From contig CAMOXP010000022.1 of NCBI GenBank assembly GCA_946629205.1, forward strand, positions 1-12,950: a stretch of 12,950 nucleotides of DNA. The letters are read 5' to 3'. Below, one piece after another: positions 1 to 7,041 of the stretch. A program made the translations under genes and the position numbers. The DNA is from an uncultured Bacillota bacterium (GTDB lineage Bacteria; Bacillota; Clostridia; Peptostreptococcales; Anaerovoracaceae). How positions within the stretch are numbered: the stretch's first letter is position 1; every line of letters begins with the position of its first letter. The notes under the pieces were generated by a model. The model saw only the letters and a list, made by a program, of their open reading frames with translations. It was not told the origin of the DNA and did not search any database.

Positions 1-1959
1 AAAGACACCGTGACCATCATGGTCTACATGTGCGGTACGGACCTGGAGTCCAACGCAGGCATGGGAACATCCGATCTGCAGGAGATGCTGAACGCGAATG
101 TGTCGGATAAGGTGAATCTGATCGTCTTCACCGGCGGATGCAAGCAGTGGAGAAACAATGTCATCAGCAGCCAGGTCAATCAGGTCTACAAGATCACCAA
201 TGGCAAGCTCAAGTGTCTTGTGAACAACGCCGGCAACGGCGCCATGACAGACCCGGCAACCTTGCGGAGCTTTATCCAGTGGACTGCGAAAAACTTCCCG
301 GCGAACAGAAATATGCTGATTCTCTGGGATCACGGCGGCGGCTCAGTCAGCGGATACGGATACGACCAGAAAAATGCCTATCCAAGGTCCATGTCTTTGG
401 AACGGATCGATCAGGCACTGAAGAACTCCAATGTGAAATTCGATTTCATTGGATTTGACGCCTGTCTCATGGCAACGACAGAGACAGCGCTGATGCTGAG
501 TGACCGTGCGGACTACCTCATCAGCAGTGAGGAGACAGAGCCGGGCAAGGGATGGTACTACACAGACTGGCTGACGGCGCTTTCGAATAATACATCCATG
601 CCGACACTGGAAGTCGGAAAGAATATCGTGGATGACTACACCACATCCAGCGCGAAGATCAGGGGCAACCAGCAGACGACACTGTCTGTAGTCGACCTGG
701 CGGAACTCAGCCAGACGATCCCCGACGATCTGAATGCTTTTGCAACAAATTCTCAGGGACTTATCAAGAACGGCGACTATAAGACGATTGCCACGGCCAG
801 AAGCGGAGCGAAAGAATTCGCCGCAAGCACAGCCATCGATCAGGTGGACTTCGTAAACTTCGCACAGAGACTGAACACGAAGGAAGCGAAGGGCCTGGCG
901 GACGCGTTGCTCAGCGCGGTCAAATACAACAGAACATCGCCGAACGTCGCCAATGCGTACGGACTTTCGATCTACTTCCCGTATAAGAGGGTGAGCAATG
1001 TCGATTCCATGTCAAAGACCTATAACGAGATCGGCATGGATAAGAGTTACACCAGCTGCATCAGGATGTTCGCGCAGATGCAGTGCAGCGGACAGGCAAT
1101 CGGCGGCGGCACGAGCTCACCGATCGAATCCATCTTCGGATACGGAAATCCGGGAAGCGGAAGCAACATGTCCGGCGAAGCCATGAACCAGCTGATCCAG
1201 TCTCTCTTCTCCGGGAGAAGCGTCAGCAGAGCCAACATCGAAGGACTGGATGACAGCAACTCGAGCTTCCTGGTCGACGGCGGACTTGAACCTGTGGAAG
1301 CAGCAGGCTACGTCGCGAAGAACTGCCTCGACAAAAACAATCTCGTATGGCAGGAAAACAACAGCGGACAGAAATGCATCAAGATGTCCGAAGGACAGTG
1401 GTCGCTGGTAAACACGGCAGACAAGTCCCTGCTGTACAAGGTAAGCAACGGCTATTTGGATCTAGGCCTCGACAATGTCTTTGACTTTGACTCGGACGGC
1501 AATATGATTCCGAACGAAGAGAACTCATGGCTTGCCCTGAACGGGAACACCGTAGCTTACTACCATACAGAGACCCTGGAAAAGGGCAACGACGAGTACA
1601 GCATTACAGGCTATGTGCCGGTACTGCTCAACGGCGAACCGGCCAAATTGCTGCTCACCTTCGACAATAACAATGAGCAGGGATACGTTTCCGGCGTGCA
1701 GTACGAATACGATAAGGATGTAACAGAGGCGGAAGCCAAGATCGATACAGAACTCAAGAAAGGCGACAAGCTCACCTTCACCTGTGACTTCTACCCGATC
1801 GAAGGCGGCGATATGACCACCTATGAAATCGGTGAGATGAAGGTGGAAGACCCGGATTCCATCACCATCACCAACAAAGATCTGGAGCAGACCAAGTCCG
1901 TCATCACCTACAGATTCACCGATATCTACGGCGAGTACTACTGGACACCGACCCTGTAA
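1..1959 (+). CDS. Clostripain-like cysteine peptidase (family C11), 5'-truncated
   Basis: This is a cysteine protease of peptidase family C11 (caspase-like fold), which cleaves after basic residues and is usually secreted or cell-surface. The frame is open to base 1, so the start codon, any signal peptide and the N-terminus lie upstream of the window; the GTG at 10 is probably internal. Counting from that GTG, the catalytic His is His108 in LILWDHGGG and the catalytic Cys is Cys152 in GFDACLMATTE, the two hallmark C11 motifs. SSEETEPGKGWYY follows, also typical of the family. The region after about residue 360 looks like an accessory domain with many Asp, Asn and Gly residues. No LPXTG anchor is seen at the C-terminus. 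The stop is TAA at 1957-1959, and a palindrome starts directly after it. Family assignment is firm; substrate and anchoring are unknown. Confidence 0.9.
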   Translation, partial: KDTVTIMVYMCGTDLESNAGMGTSDLQEMLNANVSDKVNLIVFTGGCKQWRNNVISSQVNQVYKITNGKLKCLVNNAGNGAMTDPATLRSFIQWTAKNFPANRNMLILWDHGGGSVSGYGYDQKNAYPRSMSLERIDQALKNSNVKFDFIGFDACLMATTETALMLSDRADYLISSEETEPGKGWYYTDWLTALSNNTSMPTLEVGKNIVDDYTTSSAKIRGNQQTTLSVVDLAELSQTIPDDLNAFATNSQGLIKNGDYKTIATARSGAKEFAASTAIDQVDFVNFAQRLNTKEAKGLADALLSAVKYNRTSPNVANAYGLSIYFPYKRVSNVDSMSKTYNEIGMDKSYTSCIRMFAQMQCSGQAIGGGTSSPIESIFGYGNPGSGSNMSGEAMNQLIQSLFSGRSVSRANIEGLDDSNSSFLVDGGLEPVEAAGYVAKNCLDKNNLVWQENNSGQKCIKMSEGQWSLVNTADKSLLYKVSNGYLDLGLDNVFDFDSDGNMIPNEENSWLALNGNTVAYYHTETLEKGNDEYSITGYVPVLLNGEPAKLLLTFDNNNEQGYVSGVQYEYDKDVTEAEAKIDTELKKGDKLTFTCDFYPIEGGDMTTYEIGEMKVEDPDSITITNKDLEQTKSVITYRFTDIYGEYYWTPTL

Positions 1960-1992
1960 AATGTGTCAAAGGGACGGTTCTTTTGACACATT
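1960..1992. repeat. REP-like perfect palindrome after the C11 peptidase gene
   Basis: An 11-bp perfect inverted repeat (AATGTGTCAAA at 1960-1970, TTTGACACATT at 1982-1992) encloses GGGACGGTTCT. The stem can extend inward through GGGA/TTCT with G-U pairs, leaving a CGG loop. It starts one base after the stop codon. No T-tract follows, so it is a poor intrinsic terminator on the plus strand. From memory, TGTCAAA..GGGACGGTTC palindromes are scattered in many clostridial genomes and resemble REP elements associated with IS200-like (RAYT) transposases; that link is recall and inference, not seen here. It may also protect the 3' end of the mRNA. Confidence 0.6.
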
Positions 1993-2012
1993 CTGCCGAT
2001 GCAGGGTTTGTA

Positions 2013-2051
2013 TTGCGATTTGATAACGAAGATACTATAATCTGATTATAG
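2013..2051 (+). promoter_or_regulatory. Promoter of the rubredoxin gene with a dyad over the -10
   Basis: A -35 box TTGCGA (2013-2018) and a perfect -10 box TATAAT (2036-2041) are separated by 17 bp. The -10 is half of a 7-bp inverted repeat, CTATAAT (2035-2041) and ATTATAG (2045-2051), so a dimeric repressor could bind over the start of transcription. Whether the dyad is a real operator is inference. Confidence 0.7.
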
Positions 2052-2076
2052 CAATGTTAAGAAAGGAGCACACATT

Positions 2077-2238
2077 ATGGATAAGTATGAATGCGGACCA
2101 TGCGGACATGTTTATGATCCTGCAGAAGGCGATCCGGATCACGGCATCGCTCCGGGAACACCGTTCGAAGAACTGCCTGATGACTGGGAATGCCCGGTTT
2201 GCGGCGTAGGCAAGGACATGTTCGAGAAGGTTGGTTGA
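2077..2238 (+). CDS. Rubredoxin (53 aa)
   Basis: This small iron protein carries one Fe bound by four cysteines and shuttles single electrons in the cytoplasm. In anaerobes it often delivers electrons to flavodiiron proteins, rubrerythrin or superoxide reductase. The 53-residue product has both Cys knuckles: YECGPCG with Cys6 and Cys9, and CPVCG with Cys39 and Cys42. The family core DPxxGDPxxGIxPGTPFExLPDDWxCPVCG is intact and the length is normal. The start is set by GAAAGGAG at 2061-2068, 8 nt before the ATG. The gene has its own promoter and is followed by a terminator, so it is probably a single-gene transcript. A flavodiiron protein, a classical partner, is encoded about 9.4 kb downstream on the same strand. 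Confidence 0.96.
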   Translation: MDKYECGPCGHVYDPAEGDPDHGIAPGTPFEELPDDWECPVCGVGKDMFEKVG

Positions 2239-2260
2239 TCAACACAATGAGAACACTTTG

Positions 2261-2299
2261 ACAGCTCCGGAGGGGTGATTCCGGAGCTGTTGAGTTTTT
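2261..2299 (+). terminator. Intrinsic terminator of the rubredoxin gene
   Basis: An 11-bp perfect GC-rich stem (2261-2271 with 2280-2290) has an 8-nt loop and is followed by TGAG and five T's (2295-2299). It lies 22 bp after the rubredoxin stop and only 20 bp before the preferred aminopeptidase start at 2320. No clear promoter is visible between it and that gene. The next gene may therefore depend on read-through or on a promoter I cannot recognise. Confidence 0.8.
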
Positions 2300-2319
2300 G
2301 TTAGAGTATGGAGCAGTTT

Positions 2320-4134
2320 ATGAACAAAGTCACGTTACAGCATCCTGTATCCGAACGTATCGCGGCCCTCCGGGATCTTATGCATGCAAAGGCAGTCGAT
2401 GCCTGCATCGTTCCGACAGGTGATCCGCACATGTCGGAGTACATCAGCGATCACTATAAAACAAGGGAATTCATCACCGGGTTCACAGGCTCGGCGGGCA
2501 CGGCCGTCATCACGGCGGATGACGCCGGGCTTTGGACGGACAGTCGTTACTTCCTGCAGGCGGCAGATCAGCTTGCGGGAAGCGGCGTGACGCTGTATAA
2601 GCAGGGTCTTCCGGACACCGTGAGTATAACGGATTATCTGATGCAAAAGCTTCCTGTCGGTGCTACGATCGCTTTCGACGGGCGATTGGTCAGCTTCGCC
2701 TGGGCGGACAAGCTGCGCGGGGAAGCGGCTGCCTGCAAGCTCGACCTGCGCACAGACCTTGATCTGGTTGGTGAGATTTGGGCAGACCGTCCGGAAGCGG
2801 ATTGCCATGAAATCGTCGAGTATCCGATGGAGTATGCAGGTGTATCCCGTGAAGAGAAACTGGGAATTGTCCGGGCAGAAATGCAGAGTGCCGGCGCGGA
2901 TCTGCTGATCTTATCCTCACTCAGCGACATCGCGTGGCTCATGAATCTGCGCGGAAGCGATGTCCAGTGCAACCCTGTATTTTTCTCTTTTGTGATCGTG
3001 ACGCCAGAAGTGGTCAGCCTGTATGTGGAACCCTTGGCAATCAGCGACGCTGCAGCAGATGCATTGCGTGCAGCCGGCGTCACATTGCTGCCGTATGCGC
3101 AGTTCTATGAGGACCTGACGCAGATCGATGCGGCATCTGTCATGCTGGACCGTGAGACCTGCAGCGAGCGCATCGTGCAGGCGCTGCCTGGTGATCTGAA
3201 CATCATCAGCAAGTACAGCCCGGTGATGCAGAAAAAGGCTGTCAAGAATGCAGTGGAAATGGAAGGGATCCATTCCGCCCATCTGAAAGATGGCGTTGCC
3301 ATGTGCAGGTTTCTGTACTGGCTGAAAAAGGCTGTCAGCGCGGGCGAGGCGGTCACAGAAATCTCAGCGGCTGAGAAGCTCTTTGCGTTCCGATCGGAAC
3401 AGGAACTGTTCATAGGCGACAGTTTCGAGGCGATCGTGGGATATGGTCCTCACGCCGCCATCGTCCATTACTCCGCCACACCGGAAAGCGACGTTCGCCT
3501 CAAGCCGCGTGGGTTCGTACTCATCGATTCCGGCGGGCAGTATCTGGACGGAACGACAGATATCACGCGAACCATTGCATTGGGCCCTTTGACCGATAAG
3601 GAACGGACTCTTTTCACCGCTGTCCTGTGCGGCCACATCGATCTCGCCCGGGCCGTATTCCCGAAGGGCCTCAACGGCGCCAATCTGGATTATCTGGCGC
3701 GGCAGCCGCTATGGCAAATGGGACTGGATTACGGTCATGGCACCGGCCACGGTGTCGGGCATTATCTTAACGTCCACGAGGATCCGAATGCGTTCCGCTG
3801 GAAGACCGGGACGATAACTCCTCCTATGCCGCCATTTGAAGTCGGTATGCTCACATCCGATGAGCCGGGCTATTACGAGGAGAGGGCATTCGGGATCCGC
3901 CACGAGAGCCTGCTCTTGACCGTCCCGGCGGGTATAACAGATTACGGCGAGTTCCTGCAGTTCGAGGAAGTGACACTTGTGCCGTTCGACCTGGAAGGCA
4001 TCATACCGCAGCAGATGCAGCAGGATGAGATCGATTACCTGAATGCATATCACGAAACGGTGTATCAGAAAATCGCTCCGTATCTAAGCGATGCAGAGCG
4101 GGAATGGCTGCGGGAAGCGACCAAGAGTATATAA
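2320..4134 (+). CDS. Xaa-Pro aminopeptidase, M24B family (604 aa)
   Basis: This cytosolic metallopeptidase removes the N-terminal residue from peptides with proline in position 2. Two creatinase-type N-terminal domains (about residues 1-300) precede a C-terminal pita-bread catalytic domain. In the 604-residue numbering the five metal ligands are Asp403 (LIDSGGQY), Asp414 (DGTTDITRT), His477 (HGTGHGVGHYL), Glu515 (DEPGYY) and Glu529 (FGIRHE), matching the two-metal site of aminopeptidase P. The length fits the long, eukaryote-APP1-like form rather than the roughly 440-residue E. coli PepP. An in-frame ATG at 2308 exists but has no ribosome binding site. The ATG at 2320 has GGAG at 2310-2313 with 6-nt spacing, so I prefer it. 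The gene is flanked by almost identical hairpins. Function is confident; the start is less so. Confidence 0.92.
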   Translation: MNKVTLQHPVSERIAALRDLMHAKAVDACIVPTGDPHMSEYISDHYKTREFITGFTGSAGTAVITADDAGLWTDSRYFLQAADQLAGSGVTLYKQGLPDTVSITDYLMQKLPVGATIAFDGRLVSFAWADKLRGEAAACKLDLRTDLDLVGEIWADRPEADCHEIVEYPMEYAGVSREEKLGIVRAEMQSAGADLLILSSLSDIAWLMNLRGSDVQCNPVFFSFVIVTPEVVSLYVEPLAISDAAADALRAAGVTLLPYAQFYEDLTQIDAASVMLDRETCSERIVQALPGDLNIISKYSPVMQKKAVKNAVEMEGIHSAHLKDGVAMCRFLYWLKKAVSAGEAVTEISAAEKLFAFRSEQELFIGDSFEAIVGYGPHAAIVHYSATPESDVRLKPRGFVLIDSGGQYLDGTTDITRTIALGPLTDKERTLFTAVLCGHIDLARAVFPKGLNGANLDYLARQPLWQMGLDYGHGTGHGVGHYLNVHEDPNAFRWKTGTITPPMPPFEVGMLTSDEPGYYEERAFGIRHESLLLTVPAGITDYGEFLQFEEVTLVPFDLEGIIPQQMQQDEIDYLNAYHETVYQKIAPYLSDAEREWLREATKSI

Positions 4135-4139
4135 ACAAG

Positions 4140-4167
4140 ACAGCTCCGGGAGGGATTCCGGAGCTGT
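4140..4167. terminator. Hairpin between convergent aminopeptidase and leuB genes
   Basis: A 10-bp GC-rich stem (4140-4149 with 4158-4167) with an 8-nt loop lies in the 66-bp gap between the two convergent stops. On the plus strand it is followed by CTCTATTAT; on the minus strand by CTTGTTTATAT. It could thus act as a weak bidirectional terminator for both the aminopeptidase gene and the leu operon. Its arms match those of the terminator at 2261-2290. Confidence 0.65.
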
Positions 4168-4200
4168 CTCTATTATATGATCGATACTATGATCGAGCCA

Positions 4201-5271
4201 TCAGATAAACGACGCGACTTTGTCGCCGGTCTCGGTTGTTGTCAGCGACACGGTGCCGGGCGTATAGATGTCTGCGGTCCTGTAGCCGGCGTTCAGGAAC
4301 TTCCTGACAGCACTGTCAATGGCGTCCGCTTCTTCGGTGAGCCCGAGGGTATACCGGAGCATCATGCCTGCAGAAAGGATCGTAGCCAGCGGATTGGCTT
4401 TGCCGGTGCCGGCGATATCCGGGGCGGACCCATGGACCGGCTCGTACATACCGAAGTTTCCGTTCGTCAGACTTGCTGACGGCAGCATGCCGATGGAACC
4501 GGTGATCTGGCTGGCCTCATCGGAGAGGATGTCGCCGAAGATATTGCTCGTCACGATGACGTCGAAGTGCTTCGGGTTTCTGACCAGCTGCATAGCGCCG
4601 TTGTCCACATACATGTGGTCGAGTTCGACTTCCGGATACTCTGCAGAAACCTCCGTGACGACGCGGCGCCAGAGGCGCGAACTTTCGAGAACGTTGGCTT
4701 TGTCGATGCTTGTCACACGCTTATTGCGCTTCATAGCCATATCGAAAGCAACGCGGGCGATGCGGCGCACTTCTTCTTCAGAATACAGCTCCACATCATA
4801 GGCTGCCGGTCCCATTTCCGTATCCTTGAATCCTTTTTCGCCGAAATAGATCCCGCCGGTCAGTTCACGGACGACGACGATGTCCAATCCGCCGTCTATG
4901 AGTTCCGGCTTGAGCGGTGACGCTTCCGCCAACTCATCAAAGACCATGGCCGGGCGCAGATTGGCGAACAGGCCAAGTTCTTTGCGAAGTCCCAGAAGAG
5001 CCCGCTCCGGGCGTTCGTCGCCGGGCAGGGTGTCCCACTTAGGGCCGCCCACTGCGCCGAGCAGGACTGCGTCGGATGCTTTTGCCGTCGCAACGGTTTC
5101 CGGTGGCAGGCAGCGGCCGGTTTCGTCGATGGCTTCGCCGCCGGCCAGCACGTAGTTGTAGTTGAAGGTATGTCCGAACCGGGCGCCGGTTGCGTCCAGC
5201 ACTTTGGTTGCTTCTGCGATGACTTCGGGGCCGATCCCGTCGCCCCTGATGACTGCGATATTATACTCCAT
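4201..5271 (-). CDS. leuB: 3-isopropylmalate dehydrogenase (356 aa)
   Basis: LeuB oxidises (2R,3S)-3-isopropylmalate with NAD+ and decarboxylates it to 2-oxoisocaproate, the keto acid transaminated to leucine. The start shows the family motif GDGIGPEVI. ELTGGIYFGEKG follows in mid-protein, then SIDKANVLESSRLWR with the catalytic Lys. NIFGDILSDEASQITGSIG holds the metal-binding Asp residues, and HGSAPDIAGTGKANP is the NAD-binding loop. At 356 residues the length is typical. The ATG overlaps the leuD stop by one base (TAATG), and AAAGGAGGG at the end of leuD is its ribosome binding site. This implies translational coupling. It is the last gene of the operon and ends before the convergent hairpin. 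Confidence 0.97.
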   Translation of the reverse strand: MEYNIAVIRGDGIGPEVIAEATKVLDATGARFGHTFNYNYVLAGGEAIDETGRCLPPETVATAKASDAVLLGAVGGPKWDTLPGDERPERALLGLRKELGLFANLRPAMVFDELAEASPLKPELIDGGLDIVVVRELTGGIYFGEKGFKDTEMGPAAYDVELYSEEEVRRIARVAFDMAMKRNKRVTSIDKANVLESSRLWRRVVTEVSAEYPEVELDHMYVDNGAMQLVRNPKHFDVIVTSNIFGDILSDEASQITGSIGMLPSASLTNGNFGMYEPVHGSAPDIAGTGKANPLATILSAGMMLRYTLGLTEEADAIDSAVRKFLNAGYRTADIYTPGTVSLTTTETGDKVASFI

Positions 5272-5759
5272 TATTTCCCTCCTTTGATCGAATTCATCAG
5301 TCCGCCGCTGCGGATGATTTCCTGTATAAACGGAGGGAAGGGCTGGGCCTGGTAGGTCTCGCCTTTGGTCACGTTCGTGATCACGCCGGAATCAAAATCC
5401 ACCGCGACCTCATCCCCGGCTTCGATGCCTTTGCTTGCTTCAGGACATTCCAGAATCGGCAGTCCGATGTTGATGGCGTTGCGGTAGAAGATGCGGGCAA
5501 AGGTTGCCGCGATGACACAGCTGATGCCGGATGCTTTGATGGCGATGGGAGCATGCTCCCGGGAAGAGCCGCAGCCGAAGTTCTCGCCGCCGACCATGAT
5601 ATCGCCTTCCTTCACACGGCCGACAAAGTCAGCGTCGATATCCACCATGCAGTGGGACGCCAGCTCCGCATGGTCCTGCGTGTTCAGGTAGCGGGCAGGG
5701 ATGATGACGTCCGTGTCGATGTTGTTTCCGTATTTATGTACTGTTCCGTTTGCTTTCAT
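5271..5759 (-). CDS. leuD: 3-isopropylmalate dehydratase, small subunit (162 aa)
   Basis: LeuD is the swivel-domain subunit that pairs with LeuC to isomerise 2-isopropylmalate to 3-isopropylmalate. The signature NNIDTDVIIPARYL sits near the N-terminus, and GENFGCGSSREHAPIAIKA is the substrate-recognition loop. The frame stays open upstream into leuC, but the correct start is MKANGTVHKYG at 5759. It follows the leuC stop by 5 nt and uses AAGGAAG within the end of leuC as ribosome binding site. At 162 residues it matches the short archaeal/clostridial-type LeuD rather than the roughly 200-residue E. coli form. Confidence 0.96.
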   Translation of the reverse strand: MKANGTVHKYGNNIDTDVIIPARYLNTQDHAELASHCMVDIDADFVGRVKEGDIMVGGENFGCGSSREHAPIAIKASGISCVIAATFARIFYRNAINIGLPILECPEASKGIEAGDEVAVDFDSGVITNVTKGETYQAQPFPPFIQEIIRSGGLMNSIKGGK

Positions 5760-5764
5760 ATCAA

Positions 5765-7024
5765 TCACTTCCTTTCCGGTCCTGCGATGCGGCCTGCGAG
5801 TGCGGATGCTGCGGCAACCTGCGGGCTTGCCAGATAGATTTCCGAATCGACCGCGCCCATGCGTCCGACGAAATTCCGGTTGGTCGTTGCCACGCAGCGT
5901 TCGCCGCTGGCGAGAATGCCCATATGTCCGCCGAGGCACGGTCCGCAGGTCGGCGTTGAGACCACGCATCCCGCGTCGATGAAGATATCAATGTATCCTG
6001 CCTTGATGCAGTCTTTGTAGATCTGCTGTGTCGCAGGGATGATGATGCCCCTTACGCCCGGCGCGATGTGTTTTCCTGCCAGAATCTCCGCCGCTGCTTT
6101 CATGTCCGAGAGGCGGCCGTTGGTGCAGGAACCGATTACGACCTGGTCGATAGGGATGTCGTCAACCTCGTCGATGGTCTTCGTGTTCTCCGGCAGGTGC
6201 GGGAAGGCGACCGTCGGACGGATGGCGGACAGATCGATATCATACACAGCGACATACTCCGCGTCCTCATCTGCCGCAAAAGCAGTATAGTCACGGTCGG
6301 TACGCTCCTCAACAAATGCTTTCGTCACTTCGTCCACCGGGAAGATGCCGTTCTTCCCGCCGGCTTCGATGGCCATGTTGCAGATGCAGAGCCGGTCATC
6401 CATGGAGAGGGAACTGGCGCCCGGTCCGGTGAATTCCATGGAGCGGTACAGAGCGCCGTCCACGCCGATCATCCCAATGATGTGCAGAATCACGTCCTTG
6501 CCGCTGACACCTTCCTGCAGAGCGCCGGTCAGGTTGAACCGCAGCGCTTCAGGTACCTTGAACCAGGCCTGCCCCGTAGCCATGCCTGCTGCCAGGTCCG
6601 TGGAACCCACGCCCGTCGAAAAGGCCCCCAGCGCTCCGTAGGTGCAGGTGTGAGAGTCTGCGCCGATCACCACATCGCCCGGCACGACCAGACCCTTCTC
6701 CGGAAGGAGGGCGTGCTCGATGCCCATATCGCCAACATCATAGAAGTTGTCGATGTCGAACCGCTTCGCGAAGGCGCGGCATTTTTTGCACTGCTCTGCG
6801 CTCTTGATGTCTTTGTTCGGTGTGAAGTGGTCCATGACGAGAGAGATGCGGCTTTTGTCGAATACGCTGTCAAAGCCTGCTCCGTCGAATTCATTGATCG
6901 ATACCGGTCCCGTGATATCGTTGGCCAGGGTCATGTCCAGACGGGCGTTGATGAGCTGCCCCGCTGTGACCTGATCCAGTCCCGCGTGGGCGGCCAGTAT
7001 CTTCTGTGTCATTGTCATTCCCAT
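5765..7024 (-). CDS. leuC: 3-isopropylmalate dehydratase, large subunit (419 aa)
   Basis: LeuC is the aconitase-family [4Fe-4S] subunit that forms the LeuCD isomerase. Three cluster cysteines are recognisable: one in VIGSCTNGR, and two in the CGPC of CVVSTPTCGPCLGGHMG. GADSHTCTYGALGAFSTGVGSTD is the conserved active-site segment. At 419 residues it belongs to the shorter homoaconitase/LeuC subfamily (about 420) and not the roughly 470-residue enterobacterial type. Three in-frame ATG codons lie in the first five codons (MGMTM). The first, at 7024, is used here; AAAGGA lies 11 nt upstream, so a start a few codons later is possible. It lies 17 nt after leuA. The oxygen-labile cluster fits an anaerobic host. 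Confidence 0.96.
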   Translation of the reverse strand: MGMTMTQKILAAHAGLDQVTAGQLINARLDMTLANDITGPVSINEFDGAGFDSVFDKSRISLVMDHFTPNKDIKSAEQCKKCRAFAKRFDIDNFYDVGDMGIEHALLPEKGLVVPGDVVIGADSHTCTYGALGAFSTGVGSTDLAAGMATGQAWFKVPEALRFNLTGALQEGVSGKDVILHIIGMIGVDGALYRSMEFTGPGASSLSMDDRLCICNMAIEAGGKNGIFPVDEVTKAFVEERTDRDYTAFAADEDAEYVAVYDIDLSAIRPTVAFPHLPENTKTIDEVDDIPIDQVVIGSCTNGRLSDMKAAAEILAGKHIAPGVRGIIIPATQQIYKDCIKAGYIDIFIDAGCVVSTPTCGPCLGGHMGILASGERCVATTNRNFVGRMGAVDSEIYLASPQVAAASALAGRIAGPERK

Positions 7025-7041
7025 TGTTTATTGTATCCTTT

